Positions 23,949 through 31,679 of a stretch of 35,299 bases of DNA are shown here, in pieces. The notes beneath the pieces were generated by a model. The model was not told the DNA's origin and ran no database searches. It worked only from the letters and a program-made list of their open reading frames with translations. This DNA is from an uncultured Lachnospiraceae bacterium (lineage in GTDB: Bacteria; Bacillota; Clostridia; Lachnospirales; Lachnospiraceae). Positions within the stretch are counted from its first letter, which is position 1; each line of letters opens with the position of its first letter. Both the position numbers and the translations under genes were made by a program. The stretch lies in the NCBI GenBank assembly GCA_945621435.1, contig CALZBR010000026.1:1-35299 (forward strand). The letters run 5' to 3'.

Positions 23949-25451
23949 TTAGTATGTAAGTATATTATGATAGATTCTGCAATACCCGCCACCAAGTCTC
24001 TGTACCTGTATTTGTATGGCGAAGTTTTCGACTTTCAATTCCTTCATGGCATCGTCTACATAACCGGCTTGATGTCCGCCTTCTCCATAGGCTCTCTCAA
24101 TGGCAGGCCAGAAGCTCTCATGCACCACATTTGAAAATTTGATATCTCCCACACCTGCTTTTACCATCTTTTTCTTACAGTCGTCATAATATTCTTCCAG
24201 GCTCTCTATCACTTCATCCTCCGTGATTCCTGCCTTGTCAAGATTCTCCTTTTTCTTCTCCTCCTCTGTCTTCTCCGGCACCACAGGGGGCTGTTGCGGC
24301 TTCTTCTCCCAACGCAACGGCTTCTGGGGATTGGGATTGATATAGTCATCTGCTATTCCCTCTGCCACAATATCCTCTCCCTGTTGAAGCTTTCCGTCAC
24401 AGGAGGGAAGATAGATCGACAATCCCGTTCTGACATGCGTCTCCTGAAACTCACTGTCGGTTTTATTGTAATAATCGTAGGTTCCCGGCTCAGTATCATC
24501 CCATGTGACATCAACATTGCGATATCCGCCTTCCAGGCTGATAATGTTCCACGCGTGATCCTGTCCGGTATATCCTGCACAATAGTAACAGGGAATCTCC
24601 AGCTGCTGCATCAGGTATTGAAACGCTCTCGCATATCCTGCACATACAGACCTGTTGAGTACCAGCGCACTATAGGCACTCTGGTTCATTAGAGAATTGG
24701 ATTCATAAGTCACTATCTGTAAAAGTGCGTCATGCACATACTGTTCTTTCTCGTATACACTTCCCAGCCCCTTGGCTTCTGCCAGTATCTCTTCCGCATA
24801 TGTGCGAAAGACCTTCTTGGCCTCCGGCAAATCGTTTGCCGTTGCATTAAACTTCAGCGTGATCTCTACGCAAATACCGGTCTTTAAGTATTTGCAGGAG
24901 TACTCCGATTCCAGCCAAAAGAGCTCCGGGTGGTCGTTATATACGGCTTCCATCACGTTCTTCACCTGCTCTGTGGTCAATGCGACTACGGGAGAAAAAG
25001 AAGTAATCAGGTTTTCCGCATTGGCATAAACCTGCCGATACACCTGCTGCAGGGTAGGATTCAGCATATGATAATAGGGGTAATAAAGCTCTGAAAACTG
25101 AGCTCCCTCCCCCGTTTCACCAGGGGATAAGATACTGCTTAGATTATCCGCTTCCTCCTGCAGTATCTGTTCTGTCTGTCCCTGCATCGGCTGATAACCG
25201 GTCACACCGCTCACCCGGTCCGGCACTCTCTGGGGCATAGATTCCGGGACGAAATATCCCATATTTGTCAGATCCTGCGAAAGACCTTCCGCTTCCAAAT
25301 CAGATGGTCCCTCCACAGGCTGTTTCCAGGATTGTACTATAGCTGCCAGTTTCCCTGTCAGGGCAGGATTCAAGGCGCAAACCAGAATACCGGCACTGGT
25401 CAGGACAAGAAGTATCACTAACAGCATCAACAGTTTCTTGATAAACTTCAT
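23949..25451 (-). CDS. Membrane-anchored transglutaminase-like protein
   Basis: A 500-residue protein with a basic N-terminus and one hydrophobic segment (about 7-27), probably an uncleaved anchor. A helical region contains NDHPELF (near 173-179). The transglutaminase-core domain has Cys270 (SVCAGYA), His299 (DHAWNI) and Asp314 (NVDVTWDD). A proline/lysine/glutamate linker (about 375-400) leads to a C-terminal helical domain ending GGGYCRIYHNILTY. The layout and the NDHPELF motif mark it as a paralogue of the lipoprotein at 14482-15792. Function could be cell-wall or protein processing; the substrate is unknown. It starts 3 bases after the upstream gene and ends at a strong terminator. Confidence 0.88.
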   Translation of the reverse strand: MKFIKKLLMLLVILLVLTSAGILVCALNPALTGKLAAIVQSWKQPVEGPSDLEAEGLSQDLTNMGYFVPESMPQRVPDRVSGVTGYQPMQGQTEQILQEEADNLSSILSPGETGEGAQFSELYYPYYHMLNPTLQQVYRQVYANAENLITSFSPVVALTTEQVKNVMEAVYNDHPELFWLESEYSCKYLKTGICVEITLKFNATANDLPEAKKVFRTYAEEILAEAKGLGSVYEKEQYVHDALLQIVTYESNSLMNQSAYSALVLNRSVCAGYARAFQYLMQQLEIPCYYCAGYTGQDHAWNIISLEGGYRNVDVTWDDTEPGTYDYYNKTDSEFQETHVRTGLSIYLPSCDGKLQQGEDIVAEGIADDYINPNPQKPLRWEKKPQQPPVVPEKTEEEKKKENLDKAGITEDEVIESLEEYYDDCKKKMVKAGVGDIKFSNVVHESFWPAIERAYGEGGHQAGYVDDAMKELKVENFAIQIQVQRLGGGYCRIYHNILTY

Positions 25452-25454
25452 CTG

Positions 25455-26090
25455 CTATACCCCACTAAAGTATATAGCTAAATCGCCAATACTTTGTACC
25501 ACAATAGAAACAAACGACATAATAATTGCCAAAATAGGAGATACGAAAGCCAGCCCCACCGCAATCCAGGTTATAACATTCCACTTTTTATCCTCAGAAT
25601 TCTCATACGTGTTTCCGGCAGATGCTTCCCTATACACCGAGGTTTCCTGATAGTCCGGGGAAACCTGGGGTTTCGGAACCTCCTGCCATTTGGTATCTTC
25701 CGTCCATTGTCTGTGATTATCATCGTATTGTGCTTCGTGATGAATCGGGTCAGAATTCATGTGACCGACGGCATAATCCGTTTTACTACTCTTCAAAGAT
25801 AGTATCAACCGGTTTATACTGTTCCGAAACTCACTCTTACCAGAGCCAAGACCCCTGGGAGATACTTCACGCCTCCTGCCGTTATTCATCCATGCCTCCA
25901 GATGAAAAACACCGCAGATATAGGTCCACTTGATATAACGCTCCCTCCCGCTGCCGTCCTTGCTGCAAAACACCATTTCATCATTCCAATAGCTTCGCGT
26001 AAACCGGTTGTGATAAAAAAAATCCTCCATCACAACACTGACCACATCGAGGGACTGATTCAGCTGTATTTCTTTTATTAATCTTCCCAT
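25455..26090 (-). CDS. Unrecognised protein with C-terminal membrane segments
   Basis: A 211-residue protein I cannot name. The N-terminal ~100 residues look like a compact mixed alpha/beta domain (LNQSLDVVSVVMEDFF...YIKWTYICGVFHLEAWM). From memory, similar domains precede membrane segments in other gut Firmicute proteins, but this is weak. A polar, Asp/Gln/Glu-rich linker follows (about 105-165). A hydrophobic stretch (about 168-208) could make one long or two short membrane helices. The start is ATG with GGAG close upstream. It ends 3 bases before the transglutaminase gene, so the two are almost certainly co-expressed. Confidence 0.75.
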   Translation of the reverse strand: MGRLIKEIQLNQSLDVVSVVMEDFFYHNRFTRSYWNDEMVFCSKDGSGRERYIKWTYICGVFHLEAWMNNGRRREVSPRGLGSGKSEFRNSINRLILSLKSSKTDYAVGHMNSDPIHHEAQYDDNHRQWTEDTKWQEVPKPQVSPDYQETSVYREASAGNTYENSEDKKWNVITWIAVGLAFVSPILAIIMSFVSIVVQSIGDLAIYFSGV

Positions 26091-26146
26091 CCTTATCTCC
26101 TCGTATTCTTCCCGGCCGGACTAAGATACATGTCTCATTTCATGCT

Positions 26147-26689
26147 TCAATGCAAATATACATTATCGCAGAGCACCACAATTTTCCGTGGAGTCGTCTG
26201 TGCAGGTATACTGCGGGTAGAATTCTCATAGATAACAACCAGACTATGATTCATGGGATCTCCCTGAAAATACTGGTTGTTTGTAGTGCGAATCTGAACG
26301 GAATGATCCATTCTCAGCTGCAGAGTCTGCTCTGCATTTACCATATTTTCATCATAATAGCTGACATCGATCATCCTGCCGTTCTTATCCTGCGCCGCCA
26401 CCACGGCATTGTACTGAGGCGGAAAAATCAACGGCACGGGAGCCTGCGCATCATACCAGAAGGTACAACTCATACCAACTGACAATGTGTCAAAATCCAC
26501 CACATAAGTAAAGGGGGTCACCAGAAAATTCACGGTATTTCCGTTCATGTCCTCCACCGTAACATAGTTCATGCATCCGTTCATACCGCGATTGCCCATT
26601 CTGGTAGCAACAATGTCCACAATGGTCCCCGCAATCCGTACATAGCTGCTTTCGGCCCGCATTCCATCATTTCCTCTGTCGAAATCCAT
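26147..26689 (-). CDS. Unrecognised beta-rich protein, possible OB-like fold
   Basis: A 180-residue protein with no signal peptide or membrane segment. The pattern YVRIAGTIVDI...NYVTVEDMNGNTVNFLVT...SVGMSCTFWYD suggests a small beta barrel resembling OB folds. The segment VPLIFPPQYNAVVAA resembles, from memory, a domain seen in clostridial stalk-domain (copper amine oxidase-N-like) proteins. The C-terminal half (about 115-180) is also strand-rich. The start is ATG with GAGGTG 5 bases upstream. It lies 111 bases after mnmA and 56 bases before the next gene. No terminator or clear promoter was seen in the 111-base gap. Confidence 0.75.
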   Translation of the reverse strand: MDFDRGNDGMRAESSYVRIAGTIVDIVATRMGNRGMNGCMNYVTVEDMNGNTVNFLVTPFTYVVDFDTLSVGMSCTFWYDAQAPVPLIFPPQYNAVVAAQDKNGRMIDVSYYDENMVNAEQTLQLRMDHSVQIRTTNNQYFQGDPMNHSLVVIYENSTRSIPAQTTPRKIVVLCDNVYLH

Positions 26690-26800
26690 CCAAACACCTC
26701 ATTTCTTTGCTGTATCCGTTCCAAATAAGCCAGATTGACATCCCTTATCCCCGGCTCCTATATCTTATTCAAAGGTACCATTTCTGTGCCTGTCCTGAGA

Positions 26801-27877
26801 CTATCCGAGAATCACACCACCGCCCATGACATATTCCCCGTCATACAACACCAGTGCCTGCCCGGGGGTTGCCGCACGTACCGGCTTCTCAAAGGTACAC
26901 TTCAATCGCCCATCCGACAGCTTCTCAACAGTACAATAGTCTCCCTTATGATTGTATCGTATCTTCGCCAACGCCCTGACCGGCTCTGTGATGTCAGAAA
27001 CGGACATATAATTTACATCCTTACAGAAAACCTCGGTGGTAAAGATATCGGCATTGGTCCCAATCACTACCTGATTCTGTTCCGGGCGAATCTCCTTCAC
27101 AAAAACTCGCTCCCCCATGGGAAGCTCCAGACCCCTTCTCTGTCCGATGGTATAATGGCTGATTCCCTTATGGCGCCCCAACACCCTGCCGTCTGTGGTC
27201 ACAAAATCTCCCGGTCCCGGTACACGGTCTCCCGCCAATCTGTCTATCAGTCCCGCATAATCCCCGTCCGGCACAAAACAGATTTCCTGACTGTCCGGCT
27301 TGTCTGCCACCGGCAGCCCTGCCCGGACCGCCAGTTCCCGAATCTGCTCCTTGGTGTACTCTCCAACCGGCATCAAAGTACGTGATAACTGTTCCTGCGT
27401 CAGATTGTAGAGCGCATAAGTCTGATCCTTCGCTGTGGTAACAGAATTCCTGACTGCATATCTGCCGTTGTCCAGTCTGTCTATTCTGGCATAATGTCCT
27501 GTCGCAATGTAATCTGCCCCAATCTCCAAACCGCGTCTCAGCAACGCTTCCCACTTCACATATCTGTTGCATGCGATACAGGGATTGGGCGTTCTTCCAT
27601 GGAGATATTCCTCCACGAAATAATCCACCACATTACCTTTGAACTCCTCCCTGAAATTCATTACATAATAGGGAATCTCCAGGACATCCGCAACTCGCCT
27701 GGCATCGTCTACCGCAGACAGTCCGCAGCAGCTTCCCTCTTCCTGAGAGGTTCCTGTATCATCCTGCCAGAGTCTCATGGTGACTCCGATAACATCATAC
27801 CCCTGTTCTTTCAGCAAATAGGCTGCCACGGAGGAATCCACTCCTCCCGACATTCCCACGATCACCTTTTTTTTCAT
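26801..27877 (-). CDS. mnmA: tRNA-specific 2-thiouridylase MnmA
   Basis: A 358-residue enzyme that adds sulfur to U34 of Lys, Glu and Gln tRNAs. The PP-loop GMSGGVDSS (8-16) binds ATP. The two catalytic cysteines are Cys100 (TPNPCIAC) and Cys200 (SQEICFVPDG), at almost the same positions as in E. coli. The GHYARI and IGQRRGL segments are conserved. AAGGGA lies a long 13 bases before the ATG. Sulfur normally comes from an IscS/NifS desulfurase, and nifS lies two genes upstream in the same direction. Confidence 0.97.
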   Translation of the reverse strand: MKKKVIVGMSGGVDSSVAAYLLKEQGYDVIGVTMRLWQDDTGTSQEEGSCCGLSAVDDARRVADVLEIPYYVMNFREEFKGNVVDYFVEEYLHGRTPNPCIACNRYVKWEALLRRGLEIGADYIATGHYARIDRLDNGRYAVRNSVTTAKDQTYALYNLTQEQLSRTLMPVGEYTKEQIRELAVRAGLPVADKPDSQEICFVPDGDYAGLIDRLAGDRVPGPGDFVTTDGRVLGRHKGISHYTIGQRRGLELPMGERVFVKEIRPEQNQVVIGTNADIFTTEVFCKDVNYMSVSDITEPVRALAKIRYNHKGDYCTVEKLSDGRLKCTFEKPVRAATPGQALVLYDGEYVMGGGVILG

Positions 27878-27883
27878 ATTTTC

Positions 27884-28018
27884 TTATAATTCCCTTTGAA
27901 TCTTATCAATCATCTTCCTACGACTCTTACCTGCGGTTGCCAGAATAATGATCAACAACAGTGAAAAGAAAGCGGTTCCTCCGATTCCGCCATAAAACAT
28001 TAAAGTACCTGTAGTCAT
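27884..28018 (-). CDS. 44-residue single-pass membrane peptide
   Basis: A very small protein: a short N-terminal MTTGTLMFYGGIGG, a hydrophobic helix TAFFSLLLIIILATAG and a basic C-terminal tail (KSRRKMIDKIQREL), predicting the tail on the cytoplasmic side. The ATG at 28018 has GAGGA about 5 bases upstream. A longer frame begins with TTG at 28066 and is less likely. It sits between the kinase and mnmA, 6 bases before the latter, so it is part of the operon. It may be a partner of the kinase; that is inference from position only. Confidence 0.65.
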   Translation of the reverse strand: MTTGTLMFYGGIGGTAFFSLLLIIILATAGKSRRKMIDKIQREL

Positions 28019-28062
28019 ATCTTCCTCTTTCTGCACCATGGTTCTTCCATAGCGCCTAAATC

Positions 28063-30342
28063 TCAATTATAATCCTCGAGCCAATGTCCTTCTTCCAGTT
28101 GTTCATACGCCTGTTCCAGTTTCTGTATCTCCATATCCACATCTCGTCTGACACCACTTTCTTCGAACAACTCCATCGTCTTATCATAATACTCCACAAA
28201 GGTGTCATAATCTCTGTCCCGATTTTCCTTTTTGGCCTGAATATCGATTTCAAGAAAAGCAAGACGCTTATAGGTTCTGTAGTCCTCGCCGTATTTTGAA
28301 ATCATATCCTCATATTTTTCCCGGGCTGAATCAAAATCACCCACTTCCTGATAGAGCACAGCGATGTTCGTATGGGTCACATAACCATCCCAGCCAAGTT
28401 CCACGACTTCCTCTAAATACTCAATCGCTTTTCTGCCATAAGTATCGTCACCGGTTATCTTTTGCAAATCAATGTAGGTCTGTGCAAGTTGCTCCAGAAT
28501 AACAGCCTTGTCGGTTTCACCCACCTCGTCCAGACCCTCCTCCAACACCTCTGTTTTGGTCAGCAGGCTGCCCTGATCCGCTTCTGCATCATATACTTTT
28601 CCCCACATAATATAGGCACGCAATAAAGTATAGTCATCTTCTGTCTCCTCAATACATTCCTCGAAATACTCAATTGCCTCTTCCATGTCCCCCTGTTTTG
28701 ACGAGATTTCTCCCTCTGCCAGTAATATCTTGTCATTTGCAAGACCCTTTTTCTCTGCGTCCTTAAGTATCTTTTTGGCCTCACTCAACTTATCGGAACG
28801 AGCCAGGGCAATCGCATATTCTGAATAGTATGTACTGTCGTTAGGATTATACTTTACCGCAGTCCGGTAATAAGTCAGCGCGTCCTTCAGCTGTTCTCTT
28901 TCCAAACAGGTATTTGCAAGAAGAAAATAGAAATCTGCGGTTTCTTCATCCGAGAACCCATCGACATGGCTTAGCACATCCTCCAGGATAAACTCCTGTA
29001 ACTCCTCATATTTTCTACTTTCATACATCCTTGCAGCCTTCTGATAATAAGCTGCCGCAAAATCCGGGAACTCCGCAACCGCTTTTTCATAAAGCTTGTT
29101 GAATTTATCTTCACTTACCTTCTTTTTCCCGCGCAATTCTGCCATTTCATCCACAATAGACATATAGGCGTCCACTCTCTCTTTTTTCATCTGTTCTCTT
29201 CCGAAAACAGTCAGGAGAGCACACCCTGCTATCGCGAAAACACAAAAAATCGTTGCCAGATTCTGACGGATAACCAGATGCCTGTATCGCTTGTTAACCT
29301 TTGCAATATCTGTTACAGCCTTTAAAAATTCTTCTGCATTCCGGAAACGGTCATCCGGATCCGGTTCCATGCTTTTATTAATCAGATGTGCCAAACCTTC
29401 TGAACAGTTTTCGACCAGGGCTTCAATAGGCACACGCACGGAAAAATCAGCACTTGGTGCCTGTCCACAGAGCAGTGCATACAAGGTTGCGCCTGCACTG
29501 TATAGGTCGGAACGCTCATCCATTCTTTCCTGCAGCACAGGCATTGTTGGTCCCTGCTGCTGTGCATAAGGTGTATTGTAAGCGGATTGCTGCTTTCCCG
29601 GAGTCAACAGTTCCGTTCTCTGAGACATTTGCACGGCACCTGACATCCTATTATTCCGGTTCTGCTGATTCCCATTTAACAGCATAGTCCCCTGCCCGGG
29701 CAGGTTCTGTAGCTGTGCGTTCTGCGCCTGTACATTCTGCACCTGTGCGTTCTGCATCTGTACATTCTGCGTCTGATACATTGCTTGTTCCTGCAGATAT
29801 GCGGCCATGGTCTGTACGATTCTTACCTGCTCCGGAGGTGCATATCCCGGCGTATATCCCATATTTGTACTGATCACACCATCCTGTACCTGTGAGATAT
29901 TGAAATCAATCAGACATATATTATCGTCCGGAGTCAGCATAATATTGGCAGGTTTGATGTCTCCATGCACAATCGGCGTTTTCTGTCCATGCAGATAGAC
30001 AAGTACCTGACCAAGCTGCGCTGCATATTTTGCAACCTGAGCCTGACTGAATCGAACACCACGCTTTAATAAGCTTTCAAAGGATTCGCCGGGAATATAG
30101 TCCATGACCGTATAAATGGAACCTTCGTCCTCAATAAAGTCCAGCACCGTTGGAAGATACTCATGTCTTAAATTCTTCAAAACATTTAATTCACCGCGAA
30201 TATCAACATTACTCTTGATACTGTCATGTATTTTTTTTAACACGACATATTTCTGCATGCGGACATGGAAGGCCCGAAACACGGTGCCGCCACCACCTGC
30301 TCCTATTTCTACTATGTTCGTGTATGTTCCCTGCAAATTCAT
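28063..30342 (-). CDS. Membrane Ser/Thr protein kinase with Q/N-rich insertion and TPR domain
   Basis: A 759-residue Hanks-type kinase. The ATP loop is GAGGGGTV (14-21), the catalytic lysine is Lys36 (VVLKK) and the catalytic loop is HGDIKPAN (126-133). The DFG motif reads DFN (146-148) and the APE-like segment is APPEQV (168-173). An insertion of about 100 residues (174-274), rich in Gln and Asn with 5-residue repeats QNxQx, separates it from DERSDLYSAG (275-284). The kinase domain ends near 345, a membrane segment is at about 361-380, and the rest (390-759) is TPR-like helices, predicted outside the cell if the kinase is inside. It starts 8 bases before... after nifS (stop at 30350), with GAGGAG 13 bases before the ATG. 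No PASTA repeats. Substrates unknown. Confidence 0.92.
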   Translation of the reverse strand: MNLQGTYTNIVEIGAGGGGTVFRAFHVRMQKYVVLKKIHDSIKSNVDIRGELNVLKNLRHEYLPTVLDFIEDEGSIYTVMDYIPGESFESLLKRGVRFSQAQVAKYAAQLGQVLVYLHGQKTPIVHGDIKPANIMLTPDDNICLIDFNISQVQDGVISTNMGYTPGYAPPEQVRIVQTMAAYLQEQAMYQTQNVQMQNAQVQNVQAQNAQLQNLPGQGTMLLNGNQQNRNNRMSGAVQMSQRTELLTPGKQQSAYNTPYAQQQGPTMPVLQERMDERSDLYSAGATLYALLCGQAPSADFSVRVPIEALVENCSEGLAHLINKSMEPDPDDRFRNAEEFLKAVTDIAKVNKRYRHLVIRQNLATIFCVFAIAGCALLTVFGREQMKKERVDAYMSIVDEMAELRGKKKVSEDKFNKLYEKAVAEFPDFAAAYYQKAARMYESRKYEELQEFILEDVLSHVDGFSDEETADFYFLLANTCLEREQLKDALTYYRTAVKYNPNDSTYYSEYAIALARSDKLSEAKKILKDAEKKGLANDKILLAEGEISSKQGDMEEAIEYFEECIEETEDDYTLLRAYIMWGKVYDAEADQGSLLTKTEVLEEGLDEVGETDKAVILEQLAQTYIDLQKITGDDTYGRKAIEYLEEVVELGWDGYVTHTNIAVLYQEVGDFDSAREKYEDMISKYGEDYRTYKRLAFLEIDIQAKKENRDRDYDTFVEYYDKTMELFEESGVRRDVDMEIQKLEQAYEQLEEGHWLEDYN
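29713..29772. repeat. 15-bp tandem repeat, four units, inside the kinase gene
   Basis: Units at 29713-29727, 29728-29742, 29743-29757 and 29758-29772 alternate between CTGTGCGTTCTGCxx and CTGTACATTCTGCxx. Each encodes five residues (QN-A/V-Q-x) of the Q/N-rich insertion. The unit is a multiple of three, so copy number can change by slippage without shifting the frame. Confidence 0.85.
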
Positions 30343-30349
30343 AACTGAT

Positions 30350-31555
30350 TCAAATCTCCTCTGTAAGTGTTTTTTGGTTTTTTCTGCAAAAATCCGTATA
30401 TTGGGTCGATATACTACGAAGCTTCTGAACAGCTTCCTTCAGGCATTCCACCACAAATTCCATTTCCTCCATAGAGTTTTTCTCGGACAAGGTAATTCTC
30501 AACGCCCCTTCTGCCTCCTCCTCGTTTCTTCCCAATGCCAGAAGTACATGGGAAGGGTTCAACTCGCCGGAGGTACAGGCGGAACCGCTGGAGGTACATA
30601 TACCTTTTCTATCCAACATTAGCACCAGGGATTCTCCCTGTATAAAACGAAAAGAAAAATTGACATTTCCCGGCAAACGCTTTGTCCTATGTCCATTGAG
30701 ACGACAATAGGGAATCTCCCTCTCAATTCTGTCAATCAGGTAATCCTGCAGCTTCATCTCCGCCGCACCTTTCGTCTTCATATTATCTGCTGCTTTTTGA
30801 GCTGCCACAGCCATGCCGACAATTCCGGGAACATTCTCCGTTCCTGCCCGTCTGCCGCTCTCCTGTGCCCCGCCATGAAGCATGGAGTGCAATTCCAGTC
30901 CGGAGCGGATATAGAGAAATCCGACTCCTTTAGGACCATTGATCTTGTGTCCGCTGGCGCTGAGTAAATCTATATGCATCTCCTCAGTATCTATAGGCAC
31001 TTGTCCGAAAGCCTGTACCGCATCCGTGTGAAAAAGGATTCCTCTCTCTCTGGCGATTTCACCTATTTCCCGGATCGGTTCCACCGTTCCCACCTCATTA
31101 TTTGCAAACATAACACTGATAAGCACTGTATCCGGACGAATCGCCTGTTTCAGTTCCTCTAAATCAATCACTCCGTCTTCATCAACGCCAAGATAAGTCA
31201 CTTCAACCCCCTGCGTCTCCAAATACCGGCAGGTATGAAGAATGGCATGGTGTTCAATCGCTGTGGTAATCAGATGTCTGCCTTTATACCGATAGGTCTC
31301 CATCACCATCTTGAGCGCCCAGTTGTCTGCTTCAGTGCCTCCCGCAGTAAAAAATATCTCTTCCTGCTTTGCATTCAGTATGGCAGCTATCCTTCTCTTT
31401 GCCTGATTCACTGCTTTTTTTGCCGAAGATCCCATAGAATAAATCGCACTGGGATTACCGTACTGTTCTCTCATAAACGGCAGCATCGACTCCAGCACTT
31501 CCGAATCCATCGGCGTGGTAGCCGCATTGTCCAAATATATTATTCTTTTTTCCAT
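30350..31555 (-). CDS. nifS: Cysteine desulfurase (NifS/IscS family)
   Basis: A 401-residue PLP enzyme that takes sulfur from cysteine as a protein-bound persulfide. Motifs are YLDNAATTP (7-15), the PLP lysine Lys204 (SGHKINGPKG) and the catalytic Cys327 on the SGSACTSGE loop, typical of group I enzymes. His102/His103 follow in EHHAI. The start is ATG with AAGGA 9 bases upstream. It is the first gene of a minus-strand run leading to mnmA, the likely sulfur acceptor. No NifU/IscU scaffold gene is adjacent, so a role in tRNA thiolation is more likely than a dedicated iron-sulfur role. Confidence 0.95.
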   Translation of the reverse strand: MEKRIIYLDNAATTPMDSEVLESMLPFMREQYGNPSAIYSMGSSAKKAVNQAKRRIAAILNAKQEEIFFTAGGTEADNWALKMVMETYRYKGRHLITTAIEHHAILHTCRYLETQGVEVTYLGVDEDGVIDLEELKQAIRPDTVLISVMFANNEVGTVEPIREIGEIARERGILFHTDAVQAFGQVPIDTEEMHIDLLSASGHKINGPKGVGFLYIRSGLELHSMLHGGAQESGRRAGTENVPGIVGMAVAAQKAADNMKTKGAAEMKLQDYLIDRIEREIPYCRLNGHRTKRLPGNVNFSFRFIQGESLVLMLDRKGICTSSGSACTSGELNPSHVLLALGRNEEEAEGALRITLSEKNSMEEMEFVVECLKEAVQKLRSISTQYTDFCRKNQKTLTEEI

Positions 31556-31579
31556 GTATTACAATCCTTTGGCAATTCT

Positions 31580-31585
31580 ATTATA
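31580..31585 (-). promoter_or_regulatory. Possible SigA -10 element for nifS
   Basis: On the minus strand a perfect TATAAT lies 25 bases before the nifS start in a very AT-rich 124-base divergent gap. No convincing -35 hexamer is present at 16-18 bases, so the promoter may depend on an activator or be weak. Confidence 0.4.
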
Positions 31586-31629
31586 CATTTTATCTCTTAA
31601 ATCGTATAGGTGCAATAGTAATAAGTATC

Positions 31630-31648
31630 ATTCGTTCATCTAACGAAT
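31630..31648. promoter_or_regulatory. Inverted repeat between nifS and the spoVB-like gene
   Basis: ATTCGTT (31630-31636) and AACGAAT (31642-31648) form a perfect 7-bp inverted repeat with a 5-base centre, in the middle of the divergent promoter region. The size and spacing fit a dimeric repressor operator. No U tract follows, so it is not a terminator. The regulator is unknown. Confidence 0.5.
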
Positions 31649-31667
31649 ATAGATAGACAAAAATAAA

Positions 31668-31676
31668 TGGTATGAT
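31668..31676 (+). promoter_or_regulatory. Extended -10-like element touching the spoVB-like start
   Basis: TGG-TATGAT (31668-31676) resembles an extended -10. Transcription would begin at or within a base or two of the ATG at 31680-31682, giving a leaderless or nearly leaderless mRNA. No Shine-Dalgarno sequence is visible before the ATG. The match could be chance in AT-rich DNA. Confidence 0.35.
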
Positions 31677-31679
31677 CGA

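Noticed and set aside
26690..26800. TTGAAT and GATAAG as a promoter in the mnmA downstream gap
   Set aside because: Both hexamers are poor matches and there is no terminator for mnmA, so read-through is simpler.
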